Below are positions 44,827 through 54,605 of a DNA stretch of 64,000 nucleotides, piece by piece. The stretch spans positions 1-64,000 of the forward strand of contig JAGFIU010000011.1 in the NCBI GenBank assembly GCA_024103355.1, in the 5' to 3' direction. The notes under the pieces were generated by a model that was given only the letters and a program-made list of their open reading frames with translations, was not told where the DNA came from and did not search any database. The DNA comes from Bacteroidota bacterium. GTDB taxonomy: Bacteria > Bacteroidota > Bacteroidia > NS11-12g > UBA955. The position numbers and the translations under genes are program-made. The stretch's first letter is position 1; each line of letters begins with the position of its first letter.

Positions 44827-46116
44827 TCATTGCTTAATTATCTTTTCTCTGACAATTATATTTGAACCAATACCATTTGAAATCTCTATATAATAAATTC
44901 CATTAGGTAAGTCAGACAAATCTATTTGTTGAGACTGTTTTGCCTCGGCAACAACTTGAGTTGTTGCTAATGAGTAAACCTTAATGTCAGGATTTATTAT
45001 ACCTGAAATGTAAAAAACATTTTCGGAGGGATTAGGATAGATAGTGATTCCTGCCTCATTGCCATCCCAGAAATATTTTTGAATAGGACTATATTGAAAT
45101 TCTCCATTGAAATCAAACTGTTTTAATCTGTATAGGTTGTAGCCGTGAATAGGATTATTATCAATAAATTCATACGAAACATTTTCGTAACTATTGCCTG
45201 AACCATGAACTTTTCCAATTTTATTCCAAAATACACCGTCAGTACTTTTTTCAACCTCAAAGTAATCGTTATTTTCCTCTGAAGATGTTGTCCATCTATA
45301 AGTAATATTATTTGTACCACCTGTTAATGATTGGTTAATATACACAACAGGCAATGGAGTAGTAAGGGTTCCAAATGGCAAAAACCAAAAAGAGTTTTGA
45401 CGGGTAGTACTACTAGAACGAGTACCAATAATACCGGCTCTAATATTATAAGAATGGACATTAGTAAAATTCATCTGAACTTGCGCAGCATGTATTGAAG
45501 AGTCAATATTATTAAAGACAGGAAAACCACTTACATTCACAATCCAGTTTCCAATAATCCCTGATGAAACAGAAGAACCTGAAATTCCATAGGGCTTAGA
45601 AGGCGAGGTAACCCAAACTGTTTCCCTGTATGCATTACTTCCTGATGAATTTCCGCTACCATCAATATCAATTATCGAGGAAGCCAAACAAGGGAATGTA
45701 TATGGATTATTATCAAAACTATTTGCACCGCTTCCATTTTGAGATGCAAATTCAACTAGAAACTCTGCCCAAGAAGTATCCGTAGAAGAATTAGATCTTG
45801 GAAATGAGATATAAGGTTGCCAAGAAGCTCCATAGCCACCACTTGTATAATCCCAACTACTGATTGTTACATTGGAAGAAGATCGTGCCACCCAAGTTAT
45901 TCGCATATAGATATTGGGACTTGAACCAATTTGAATCGTTCTTGAGCGTGTTCCACCCGTTGTACCACCACCTGATGGTTGCCACGAAGTATAACTCCCG
46001 GGACTTGACACTACAACATTATGAGTTGGATAAACACATTGTGCTTGTAACTCATTCAGACTAAATAATGCACCTAAAACCATCAATAAGTGCATTGGAA
46101 ATAACCTATTTTTCAT
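44827..46116 (-). CDS. T9SS type A secreted protein (tandem paralogue 1)
   Basis: This 429-residue secreted protein has a signal peptide (MKNRLFPMHLLMVLGALFSL, about 1-26) and a C-terminal T9SS type A domain (ITIYPNPSENVFYISG then LPNGIYYIEISNG). Central repeats such as TTGGTRSRTIQIGSSPNIYM and VEKSTDGVFWNKIG align with the next gene, its tandem paralogue. I start at the ATG at 46116; a TTG at 46137 adds 7 residues. Likely surface-exposed adhesin-type protein; ligand unknown. Confidence 0.82.
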   Translation of the reverse strand: MKNRLFPMHLLMVLGALFSLNELQAQCVYPTHNVVVSSPGSYTSWQPSGGGTTGGTRSRTIQIGSSPNIYMRITWVARSSSNVTISSWDYTSGGYGASWQPYISFPRSNSSTDTSWAEFLVEFASQNGSGANSFDNNPYTFPCLASSIIDIDGSGNSSGSNAYRETVWVTSPSKPYGISGSSVSSGIIGNWIVNVSGFPVFNNIDSSIHAAQVQMNFTNVHSYNIRAGIIGTRSSSTTRQNSFWFLPFGTLTTPLPVVYINQSLTGGTNNITYRWTTSSEENNDYFEVEKSTDGVFWNKIGKVHGSGNSYENVSYEFIDNNPIHGYNLYRLKQFDFNGEFQYSPIQKYFWDGNEAGITIYPNPSENVFYISGIINPDIKVYSLATTQVVAEAKQSQQIDLSDLPNGIYYIEISNGIGSNIIVREKIIKQ

Positions 46117-46312
46117 TTTACGAACTTGCTTTGGCAATTTTTAATCATCATAAGAATAACAAAGAATATTCCACAAACGCCTTGTTCACAGTTATTTAGT
46201 CCAAAAATTCTTTGATTTTAAAAAAAATCAAATCCAATAATGAGTATGAATAAATGAATTGAGGTAACAGAATTCTCAATACTTTAGAAAAAAAGGAATT
46301 TAGGAAAAAAAG

Positions 46313-47626
46313 CTATTGCTTTACAACTTTATGAATTGTTTTGCTATTGGGAGTATTGTCACTATAAATCTCAACAAAATATACCCCCGGAGGGAGTTCT
46401 GCCAAATCTATCTCTTCTGATTTGTTGCGTTCAAAAACTGTATTGCCAAGAACTGATAATACTTTTATATGAGGTTGAGAAATTCCGGAAATATGTAATC
46501 TATCATTAAATGGATTAGGGAATAGTGAAATAATATTTGCATTACCATCCCAATAATACTTATGAGTGGAACCGTAATGAAAATTACCGTTAAAATCAAT
46601 TTGTTTGAGTCTATAGAAGTTATATCTATTTATAGGATATTTATCTTCAAAAACATATGAATTGCCTTCACAATTGCCACACCCCTCCACAGTTCCAATT
46701 TTTTGCCAAAAAACACCATCGGTACTCTTTTCTACCTCAAAGTGACTATTATTTTCCTCTGAACTTGTAGTCCAATAATAAACAATAGAATTAGTAGTAC
46801 CAACGATAGTTTCATTTAGATAATGAACCGGCAAAAACGATGTTAACGAGTCAAACGGTCTTAACCAAAAAGAATATTGCCTAACAGTGGGATTGTTTCG
46901 TCTTTGACCAACAACTCCTGCTCTAATGGTAAAATACTGAACATTAGTAAAATTCATCTGTACCATAGCCACCTTATTAATTGTATCAATATTGTTAAAA
47001 ACAGGAAAATCACTCACGTTAACAACCCAATTTCCTATCATACCGGATGTAATGGTAGAACCGGGAATTCCAAAGGGAGTAGAGGGTGCACTAATATAAT
47101 TAATCTCTTGAAATGCATTGGAACCGGAAGAAGAACCGCTACCATCCAAATCAATAATAGTAACAGGAAGGCAGGGAAAAGTATCTAGGTTATTATCAAA
47201 ACTGTTAGATCCGCTACCATTTTTAGAAGCAAATTCGACTAAAAATTCAGCCCAAGCAGTATCTGTTGCAGAGTTAGATCTGGGAAAACTTACCATAGGC
47301 TGCCAGGATTCTCTGTAACCCCTTGTTTTGTCAGAAGGGCTACTAGGAGTTTGATCCCAATTTGACAAAGTAACTGAAGAAGAAGAACGTGCAATAAATG
47401 TAATCCTCATAAAGATATCAGGACTTGAATGAATCTTTACAACATTCTGCCTTGTTCCTCCGGTAGTCCCACTACCGCTTGGGGTCCAACTTACATTACT
47501 TGTCGGGCTTCCGATGACAACATCATAAGATGGTAGTGCACACTGAGGAACTACTTTCTGATTTGCAAGAATAATACAAAAGGCTAAAAGCAATGGTTTT
47601 ATTGGGTTGAATGTTCCTATAGTCAT
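46313..47626 (-). CDS. T9SS type A secreted protein (tandem paralogue 2)
   Basis: This 437-residue protein parallels the previous gene from end to end: TTGGTRQNVVKIHSSPDIFM, SFPRSNSATDTAWAEFLVEF, VEKSTDGVFWQKIG and a C-terminal T9SS domain (ISLFPNPFNDRLHISG then LPPGVYFVEIYS). A short signal region precedes. A local duplication produced the pair. Function unknown. Confidence 0.82.
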   Translation of the reverse strand: MTIGTFNPIKPLLLAFCIILANQKVVPQCALPSYDVVIGSPTSNVSWTPSGSGTTGGTRQNVVKIHSSPDIFMRITFIARSSSSVTLSNWDQTPSSPSDKTRGYRESWQPMVSFPRSNSATDTAWAEFLVEFASKNGSGSNSFDNNLDTFPCLPVTIIDLDGSGSSSGSNAFQEINYISAPSTPFGIPGSTITSGMIGNWVVNVSDFPVFNNIDTINKVAMVQMNFTNVQYFTIRAGVVGQRRNNPTVRQYSFWLRPFDSLTSFLPVHYLNETIVGTTNSIVYYWTTSSEENNSHFEVEKSTDGVFWQKIGTVEGCGNCEGNSYVFEDKYPINRYNFYRLKQIDFNGNFHYGSTHKYYWDGNANIISLFPNPFNDRLHISGISQPHIKVLSVLGNTVFERNKSEEIDLAELPPGVYFVEIYSDNTPNSKTIHKVVKQ

Positions 47627-47797
47627 AATATACTCAATTTTAATTAAGAATGTTCAACAACTCTATTCAAAAGAAATTACTTTCTATCATCACCCCATCA
47701 CATACAAAATTATTGTTTTATCCCAATCAAACAAGCATTTTTTTTTAAAATATTAAAGTAATGGAGGCATAGACAAAAAGCATCCTGATAAATTGAT

Positions 47798-47805
47798 TAG
47801 GTTTG
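47798..47805 (+). promoter_or_regulatory. -7 box (TAGGTTTG) of the TonB receptor operon
   Basis: TAGGTTTG is an exact TAnnTTTG match 9 bp upstream of the ATG at 47815. No clear -33 element. Confidence 0.4.
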
Positions 47806-47814
47806 CAGAAATCT

Positions 47815-50460
47815 ATGTCTACACCTAAACAAAAGATTTTACTTGTATTATCGGCATTGTTTTGGATGTTTCATTGCCCTAATTTATATTCTGACTCACT
47901 ACCAGACTCGATTGCACAAAAACAAATTACATTAAGCAGCAAAAAGGCTAAGATTGCTAATATTTTAGCACAAATTAGTGAACAGTCTAGTGTTGTTTTC
48001 AGTTATAAAAGTGCATCTATTTCTAAAATTCCAAAACTTAATTTTAGACAACAAACAATGACATTGGGTATTTTTTTAGAATCAGTACTCAAAGCCCATT
48101 ATATCAAATATACTTTTATACCACCCAATGTTATTGTACTAGCCCAATTAGAAAAGCAAGAACAAGAAAAATATTCAATAAGTGGATTTGTTTCTGATAG
48201 CATAACAGGTGAAAAATTGATTGGATGCAACCTTATTTTTCAAGGGGAGGATATTGGAATTGCAACAAATCACGAAGGTTTTTATTCAATTCAAACATTG
48301 AAAGATTCTTTGATATTGCAGGTGTCATATATAGGTTATCGAACTAAAAATATAAGGTTAGAACCATCATCAGATATCAGATTAGATATTTCATTAACTC
48401 CCTCAATCAACCTTCCAATTGTGATTGTTTCGAGTTCGGGCGAAAATAATTCAATCACAAAAGATAATGGAAATAACATTCACCTAAAAGGAGACCGAAT
48501 TGGAGAATTGTCTCCCTTGTTTGGCGAATCTGATGTATTCAGAACACTTCAATTACTACCTGGTATTCAGTCTGTGGGAGAAGGGACACCGGGTCTATTT
48601 GTCCGAGGAGGCAGCCCTGACCAAAATCTAGTTCTTCTTGATGGTATTCAACTTTATAATCCAATTCACATTTTTGGGTTTTATTCAATTTTTAATCCGG
48701 GTATTGTTAAAGATGTGTCTCTGAAAAAGGGGGCTTTCTCTGCAAAATACGGTGGACGGCTTTCATCAGTAATTGATGTCATTACCAAAGATGGGAATAA
48801 CCAAAAAATTCAAGGTGAGGGAATGTTAGGTATAATGGGATCGCGTATAGTTCTAGAGGGACCAATAGACAAATCTCATAAAACAACTTTTGTAGTATCT
48901 GCACGCAGATCGCATATTGACTTATTACTATCACCTTTTATTAAAGCAAATCTGTCCACTCAGAATGCGGGTTTTTTGTCAGCATATTATTTTTATGACT
49001 TAAACGGTAAAATTACAAGCAAGCTAAATCAGAATTCTAAGTTAACACTTAGTTTTTATAATGGTGGAGACAATGTTTCTCTGAGTAATTCTTTTAAATT
49101 AGATAACTCTCAACATCAAATAAAAGAGAAGGACAAGCAAAGTTTCTCGTGGGGAAATACAGTTGCATCGATAAGATGGAGTCAAATTGTATCATCAAAA
49201 ACAATACTTAAAACTACACTTTGGTATTCAGCGTATAATTTTGGTAATCAAAGTCGATATTCATTTGAAGAAACTACCAAAGATAGTTCACGCGAAAATT
49301 TCTTTGACTATCGCTTTGAATCTCTCATTAGAGATATGGGGATTAATAGTGATTTAGAGTATTTCATCACTAAGAAATGGAAATTGAATTCCGGTATTCA
49401 ATTCATATTTCATTATTTTCAACCGGGAGTTACCACATTAACCAGTAATCTACCTAACCTAGAACCAGAAAAAAAGACTACAGAAATAAATATAGGGGCG
49501 GAATCCTCTATATACTTTGACAATCATATAACATTATGGGAAAAATTTGATATAAGAGCAGGGCTCAATATTGCAACCTTTATTGTCAATAAGAAAGGTT
49601 ACCCAACTCTTCAACCCAGATGTGAAATTGTCTACAATCTAACTAAGCGGATTGCTATTAGCAGCGGCTTCTCTCGTATGCAACAATACCTTCACCTACT
49701 TTCCAACTCAACAGTTGGGATTCCTCAGGATTTATGGATTTTGGCAACAGAAAATATTGCTCCTCAAAACAATAATCAATTCAGTTTAAGTTTTAAATAT
49801 AAAGGAAAATTCATCAACTTTGGCATTGATGCATTTTCTAAGAAAATGAGTAATGTAATAGAGTATAAAGAAGGCGAAAATTATCTTATGAATTCAGATA
49901 ATTGGGAGAATAAAATAAGCGTAGGAATAGGTGATGCAAAAGGGATTGAATTATACATAGAAAAAAGTATTGGAAGATTTACCGGCTGGATTGGTTATTG
50001 CTTATCAAGAAGTACCAGACAATTCTCTGACATCAATAACGGAGAACCTTTTGTATATAGATACAACAGACTTCACGACTTAAGCTCATCATTTACATTC
50101 AAAATAGATAAACAAAATTCTATATCAGTGAATTTCATATATGCAACCGGCACTCCAATCACACTACCTGAACAAATCTATTCGGGGATTTCTTCCTCTG
50201 CACCTTTGGTTGACGTTTATGTTCCCGGCCAGAAAAATAATTATATTATGCCTGATTATAATAGACTAGATATCAATTACAGCAATTTCAAATCAAACAG
50301 ATTGGGTCTTAGGGTTTGGGCTTTCGGATTCTACAATATATACAATAGGCAAAACCCATTTTTTATTGCACCCGGATTCAATGATCAAGGGAATCGAGTC
50401 CTAAGGCAAGTAACCCTATTCCCAATTATTCCTTCAATAACTTATAGACAATCATTTTGA
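47815..50460 (+). CDS. TonB-dependent receptor with N-terminal STN-like and CarboxypepD-like domains
   Basis: This 881-residue outer-membrane receptor has a signal peptide (about 1-27), an STN-like domain (about 40-115, ISEQSSVVFSYKSASI), a carboxypeptidase-regulatory-like domain (about 125-200, YSISGFVSDSITGEKLIGCN), a plug (LLPGIQSVGEGTPGLFVRGG, DQNLVLLDGIQLYNP) and a beta-barrel. I use the ATG at 47815; a TTG at 47803 adds four residues. The partner DUF4249 gene follows with overlap. Substrate unknown; no sigma/anti-sigma pair is adjacent, though STN domains often signal to one. Confidence 0.88.
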   Translation: MSTPKQKILLVLSALFWMFHCPNLYSDSLPDSIAQKQITLSSKKAKIANILAQISEQSSVVFSYKSASISKIPKLNFRQQTMTLGIFLESVLKAHYIKYTFIPPNVIVLAQLEKQEQEKYSISGFVSDSITGEKLIGCNLIFQGEDIGIATNHEGFYSIQTLKDSLILQVSYIGYRTKNIRLEPSSDIRLDISLTPSINLPIVIVSSSGENNSITKDNGNNIHLKGDRIGELSPLFGESDVFRTLQLLPGIQSVGEGTPGLFVRGGSPDQNLVLLDGIQLYNPIHIFGFYSIFNPGIVKDVSLKKGAFSAKYGGRLSSVIDVITKDGNNQKIQGEGMLGIMGSRIVLEGPIDKSHKTTFVVSARRSHIDLLLSPFIKANLSTQNAGFLSAYYFYDLNGKITSKLNQNSKLTLSFYNGGDNVSLSNSFKLDNSQHQIKEKDKQSFSWGNTVASIRWSQIVSSKTILKTTLWYSAYNFGNQSRYSFEETTKDSSRENFFDYRFESLIRDMGINSDLEYFITKKWKLNSGIQFIFHYFQPGVTTLTSNLPNLEPEKKTTEINIGAESSIYFDNHITLWEKFDIRAGLNIATFIVNKKGYPTLQPRCEIVYNLTKRIAISSGFSRMQQYLHLLSNSTVGIPQDLWILATENIAPQNNNQFSLSFKYKGKFINFGIDAFSKKMSNVIEYKEGENYLMNSDNWENKISVGIGDAKGIELYIEKSIGRFTGWIGYCLSRSTRQFSDINNGEPFVYRYNRLHDLSSSFTFKIDKQNSISVNFIYATGTPITLPEQIYSGISSSAPLVDVYVPGQKNNYIMPDYNRLDINYSNFKSNRLGLRVWAFGFYNIYNRQNPFFIAPGFNDQGNRVLRQVTLFPIIPSITYRQSF

Positions 50461-51359
50461 AAAAAATCTATTTCTATATTGCAATAATTATTTTGAGTGC
50501 ATGTACAAAAGAAATTCCGTTTCCAAATAAAAACTTTGAGCGGAAGATGGTATTAAACTCATTCGTGTCGGTGGGCGAGCCTATTAAAGTATTGCTTAGT
50601 GAAACCTATTCCCCCTCAGAAGATGGATTCATTCAGTTTATCAACGGAGCAACTGTCAACCTTCTTGATTCAGCAGGCAATGTGATAGATGTTCTCATAA
50701 ATGACACAAGCAATGGAAGTTACCTTTCATCCATGATAGCTGCACCCTCAACACGATATATGATAGAGGCAAAAGATAATATTCATCAGTATTATTGTAC
50801 TGCCAGCACCCGAACACCAAACTCAAAGCCATCTTTCATGGCAGATACCTCAAGAATTTTCTTTCAAGGGAATAGTAATTTTTTCCAATTTAATATCAAG
50901 CTATCTGATAAACCTCAGGAAGATAATTACTATTTATTCTATTGTGTCAGAACTTATTATGAATACACATATTTTCAAGGTAATATAATTGATTCAATTT
51001 TAAAAACTGAAAATTTGGAACTAAAAACCAATGACTATTGGTTTGTTCGAAATGAGAATATTCAATATTCAAAGAAAGAGTTGTTGCTGATTGATGAAGG
51101 ATTTAAAGGATTAGTGGCTTATCTAAAGTTTGGTATTAATTTACCTCCTATTCAGTCAGCAGAAAGCAGAACAACAAGTATTACTCTTTTTGTTAGCTCT
51201 CTGTCTCAAGAGAGATATCTTTATACAAGTTCTTTAAATGAATACCTTTTTTATCAATCAGATCCTTTCTCTCAAACCACTTCTGTTTTCTCTAATATCA
51301 AGTCAGGATATGGGATCTTTGCGTCAGATTTTTATGATAAAATTGAGTTTGAATTTTAG
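50457..51359 (+). CDS. DUF4249-family surface lipoprotein
   Basis: This 300-residue lipoprotein has lipobox Cys 16 (IIILSACTKE) and the DUF4249 pattern of an immunoglobulin-like N-terminal part (VLNSFVSVGEPIKVLLSETY). Members are partners of TonB receptors, comparable to SusD-type lids. The start is a TTG that overlaps the receptor's stop codon by 4 bp, so translation is coupled. Substrate unknown. Confidence 0.85.
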   Translation: MKKIYFYIAIIILSACTKEIPFPNKNFERKMVLNSFVSVGEPIKVLLSETYSPSEDGFIQFINGATVNLLDSAGNVIDVLINDTSNGSYLSSMIAAPSTRYMIEAKDNIHQYYCTASTRTPNSKPSFMADTSRIFFQGNSNFFQFNIKLSDKPQEDNYYLFYCVRTYYEYTYFQGNIIDSILKTENLELKTNDYWFVRNENIQYSKKELLLIDEGFKGLVAYLKFGINLPPIQSAESRTTSITLFVSSLSQERYLYTSSLNEYLFYQSDPFSQTTSVFSNIKSGYGIFASDFYDKIEFEF

Positions 51360-51389
51360 TTATTAACCAATTCCCAATTTATGCATAAG

Positions 51390-52079
51390 TTATTTTATCT
51401 CAATATCATATATTTTTACTTCTAGCCCGGGAAGTTCATCTTGCACCGATTCAATTTCAGAGTTATCTTCTTCAAACTGTGCTCCATTCGTAGTGACTCT
51501 TAACATCCCTTTTTCTATCTTTTCGAAACTTGTTGGAAGGGTTTCATCACAACTATTATAATCAATATATTTTATTAACTTCCAATCATTTCCTGAATAA
51601 CTAAAAATGTCAATTCTAGACCAACAACTTTGAAACCAATATGGAAAGAAAGCAATTTCTTTTATTCCATCTTCATTAATATCATCCAACACCTTAACAT
51701 CACCTCCAACACTTTGTGTAACAGAAATGTCAGGTAGTATGTCTCCAAAAACAATCTTTGAAATGCATGGTCCTACACAGTCTTGAAAATTAACATCCCC
51801 GGTCTCATTTATCTTTGGAGGAATTACAAAAATAGAGTCGATGATACTATCTGCATTCATGTCTTCAAGATACAGATTGGAATAATTTGTACTGCCTATA
51901 TTCTTCTCAGTATATTCTTGTGATCTTGATGAAGAGTCAGCGGGCTCAATCATTCCTTTTGAGTTCACCATAGAATCAGTATTCTTGGATGGTTGTGTAC
52001 AAGATTGAGCAAATAAATAGATTGACAGCAATAGACAGCAATAGTATCTGAAAAAGCCTAATTTAAAAAGAGTAAACAT
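51390..52079 (-). CDS. Putative lipoprotein with a VCBS/FG-GAP-like region
   Basis: This 229-residue protein has a signal with lipobox Cys about 27 (YLFAQSCTQPS). The mature part contains LYLEDMNADSIIDSIFV and VLDDINEDGIKEIAFFPYW, each with a DxNxDxxxD-like calcium-type loop, similar to VCBS/FG-GAP repeats. Start at 52079 avoids a long overlap with the peptidase gene upstream. Function unknown. Confidence 0.7.
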   Translation of the reverse strand: MFTLFKLGFFRYYCCLLLSIYLFAQSCTQPSKNTDSMVNSKGMIEPADSSSRSQEYTEKNIGSTNYSNLYLEDMNADSIIDSIFVIPPKINETGDVNFQDCVGPCISKIVFGDILPDISVTQSVGGDVKVLDDINEDGIKEIAFFPYWFQSCWSRIDIFSYSGNDWKLIKYIDYNSCDETLPTSFEKIEKGMLRVTTNGAQFEEDNSEIESVQDELPGLEVKIYDIEIK

Positions 52080-52083
52080 TGTT

Positions 52084-53031
52084 TTATCTAACTCTAAGAC
52101 GACTTCCTGCCCTAATAACAGAATTTCTTGAAATTCCATTTAATCTACATAATGTAGAAATCGTAGTCCCATATTTAACTGCAATAGAAGACAGTGATTC
52201 TCCTTGTCTAATAGTATGATAGTTACCCTTTCCTCCTTTTCTCTTATGTTTATACTTTAGATAAGTAAACAATTCAGGTTCAATAATAAGTTCCTCTCCG
52301 GCAATATCCTCATATCCAATATCAAAGATGTTTTCGGGGTCAAAAGCAATTCCTCTATATCTAATCTCAAAGTGCAGATGCGGTCCGGTAGAGCGGCCGG
52401 TATTTCCTCCTAAGCCTATGCAATCTCCAGCTTTTACGATATCACCAGAAGTAACATTTCGTTCTGATAAGTGGGCATATATTGTCTCCAAACCATTAAA
52501 ATGTCTTACCACTATAAAATTTCCAAAACTAGAACTGTATGTAGAAATCCTAACCATACCATCGAACATATTGAATACACTGTCACCAATATCTAAACCA
52601 AAGTCAATTCCTTTATGATGTCTGCCCCACCTCGGACCAAAAGGAGATGTTTTAGAAAGACTCTTCAAGGGCAAAGCATATTCATCCTCGGGGCTTATAA
52701 AAAGACATACGGGGAAATCATAAGTTACTTCCTTAATATCAAATTGATATGGATCTACGACAGCAGTGTCCCAATCAATAAAAAAATCATCAACAGGTCC
52801 AAATCTGAAGTTAATATCTGAGGTTGTTTGGACATCGTTATTATTCGTTAAAATCGTTGTTGTAGAGTCATTCTCACCGTTCTTCCAAGTAATCACAGAA
52901 TTACTTTGAGAAGTAGTATCAATAAAAAAATCAGATGCAATGGCGGTCTGAGTAATGGGCAACACAAGAAGTAGCAAGGATATGAACTTACATTGTGTTG
53001 AAGAGTATTTTCTCTGCATCAATTTTATCAT
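52084..53031 (-). CDS. M23 metallopeptidase with C-terminal LysM domain
   Basis: This 315-residue secreted protein has a signal region (about 15-33), a peptidase M23 domain with zinc ligands in HHKGIDFGLD and HLHFE (GPHLHFEIRYRG), and a C-terminal LysM (YHTIRQGESLSSIAVKYG). It likely cleaves peptidoglycan cross-links at the envelope. The N-terminus overlaps ribF by 44 bp; a second ATG at 53019 is possible. Confidence 0.9.
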   Translation of the reverse strand: MIKLMQRKYSSTQCKFISLLLLVLPITQTAIASDFFIDTTSQSNSVITWKNGENDSTTTILTNNNDVQTTSDINFRFGPVDDFFIDWDTAVVDPYQFDIKEVTYDFPVCLFISPEDEYALPLKSLSKTSPFGPRWGRHHKGIDFGLDIGDSVFNMFDGMVRISTYSSSFGNFIVVRHFNGLETIYAHLSERNVTSGDIVKAGDCIGLGGNTGRSTGPHLHFEIRYRGIAFDPENIFDIGYEDIAGEELIIEPELFTYLKYKHKRKGGKGNYHTIRQGESLSSIAVKYGTTISTLCRLNGISRNSVIRAGSRLRVR

Positions 53032-53923
53032 TTACTAGCTGTGCTTTAAGCTCATCTAAACTATTAAATTTCAGTTCGTTTCTAATTTTTTTAACAAAAT
53101 TTACGCAAATCTCTTCTCCGTAAATTGATTTTGCAAAGTTAAAAATATTTACTTCAATAGAAAATCCCTTACCGGAAATAGTCGGATTTGTGCCTATACT
53201 CGACATTCCAAGATAGGTTTTATCTTCATAAAATACGGTTACTGCATATACGCCATGAGCGGGAACTAATTTATGCGAATCCAAGACTTCAAGATTTGCG
53301 GTAGGAAACCCCAAAATTCTACCAATCTTACGCCCCTCAACAACTCTTGCCTTCACCAGATATGCTCTTCCGAGAAGGTCAATAGCTGTTTGTAAGTCAC
53401 CGCTCAACAATGATTTTCTTATAAATGTTGAACTTACAGCTATCTCATCTGCCTCTTGCACTCCTATTTGTAACAAATTAAAATGATACTTATCCTTAAG
53501 CAGATTCAACAGGTCAAAGTTTCCTTTTCGGTCTTTACCAAAGCGATGGTCGTAGCCGACAACCAATGTATTGAGATTAAATCGTTCACAAAGAATATTA
53601 CGCACAAAATCTTCGGGTTCGGTTGCTGCAAATTCAGGATTAAAGGGTATTACAACAAGGTTATCTAAACCGGATTTTTCAAGTAAAAGGATTTTTTCTT
53701 CCAGAGTTGAAAGAATTTTTAATTCCTTATGATGGGAATGTAAAACGTGTCGCGGATGCGGATAGAATGTTAACAACACAGTCTCACCTCCTACTTTGGA
53801 AGCAATTTCTTTCATTCGCTCAATAATCTTGCGATGACCTAAATGTACTCCGTCAAAGGTACCCTGAGTCAGTACCGCATTTTTGAAAGTATTTTTTTCC
53901 GGAAGCGAATTATATAACTTCAT
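52988..53923 (-). CDS. ribF: Bifunctional riboflavin kinase/FAD synthetase
   Basis: This 311-residue enzyme phosphorylates riboflavin to FMN and adenylates it to FAD. The N-terminal nucleotidyltransferase has GTFDGVHLGHRKII and YDHRFGKDRKGNFDLL; the C-terminal kinase has GRKIGRILGFPTANLE. Length fits the family. It overlaps truB by 14 bp. Confidence 0.95.
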   Translation of the reverse strand: MKLYNSLPEKNTFKNAVLTQGTFDGVHLGHRKIIERMKEIASKVGGETVLLTFYPHPRHVLHSHHKELKILSTLEEKILLLEKSGLDNLVVIPFNPEFAATEPEDFVRNILCERFNLNTLVVGYDHRFGKDRKGNFDLLNLLKDKYHFNLLQIGVQEADEIAVSSTFIRKSLLSGDLQTAIDLLGRAYLVKARVVEGRKIGRILGFPTANLEVLDSHKLVPAHGVYAVTVFYEDKTYLGMSSIGTNPTISGKGFSIEVNIFNFAKSIYGEEICVNFVKKIRNELKFNSLDELKAQLVNDKIDAEKILFNTM

Positions 53924-54605
53924 TTTGCTTTACAAATTCTTCAAATTCATTGATGGAGTAGGCATCACCCAATTTGTATTCTCCAATTTGTGTTCTGCAT
54001 AGACTATTGAGATATGCACCCGTTCCAAGTATTTTCCCAAAATCATTTGCAATGCTACGAATATAAGTTCCTTTGCTACACTTGATTCTAAAACTAACTA
54101 TGGGAAAATTAATTTCTGTTATATCAAATTCATAAACTGTAGTTTTTCTTGACTTCATTTTAATGTTTGCACCTTGTCTGGCATATTGGTAAGCTCTTTT
54201 ACCTCCAATTTTTATAGCTGAGAAAATGGGTGGTGTCTGTATAATCTCACCGGTTAACTCTTGTGCGGCATTCATGATTTGTTCTTGAGTAGGTTTTATA
54301 AGGTTATCTGTTGGTTTAGGGGTTGTTTCCAAATCATAAGAATCCGTGACAGCTCCAAGAAAAAAACTACCTGTATAGACTTTGGGTTGGGCTTGAATTG
54401 ACTCAATTATTTTGGTAGCTTTTCCTATGCAAACGATAACAAGACCTGTTGCCAATGGGTCAAGCGTGCCTGCATGTCCTACCTTTTTTCCCTTGAGTAA
54501 ATAGCGAACTTTCTTTACCACATTAAAGGAAGTCCAATTAAGGGGTTTATTGAGTAGTATAATTCCTTCTTCAAAAGGATTGTTAACAGAGATTTGTTCA
54601 GTCAT
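53910..54605 (-). CDS. truB: tRNA pseudouridine-55 synthase
   Basis: This 231-residue enzyme makes pseudouridine-55 in tRNA. It has the catalytic motif [20 protein letters not shown] (Asp nucleophile in GTLDPLA) and the KxxRKT and [12 protein letters not shown] motifs. It lacks the C-terminal PUA domain of longer homologues, which is common. Its start abuts the T9SS gene stop (1-bp overlap). Confidence 0.95.
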   Translation of the reverse strand: MTEQISVNNPFEEGIILLNKPLNWTSFNVVKKVRYLLKGKKVGHAGTLDPLATGLVIVCIGKATKIIESIQAQPKVYTGSFFLGAVTDSYDLETTPKPTDNLIKPTQEQIMNAAQELTGEIIQTPPIFSAIKIGGKRAYQYARQGANIKMKSRKTTVYEFDITEINFPIVSFRIKCSKGTYIRSIANDFGKILGTGAYLNSLCRTQIGEYKLGDAYSINEFEEFVKQNEVI

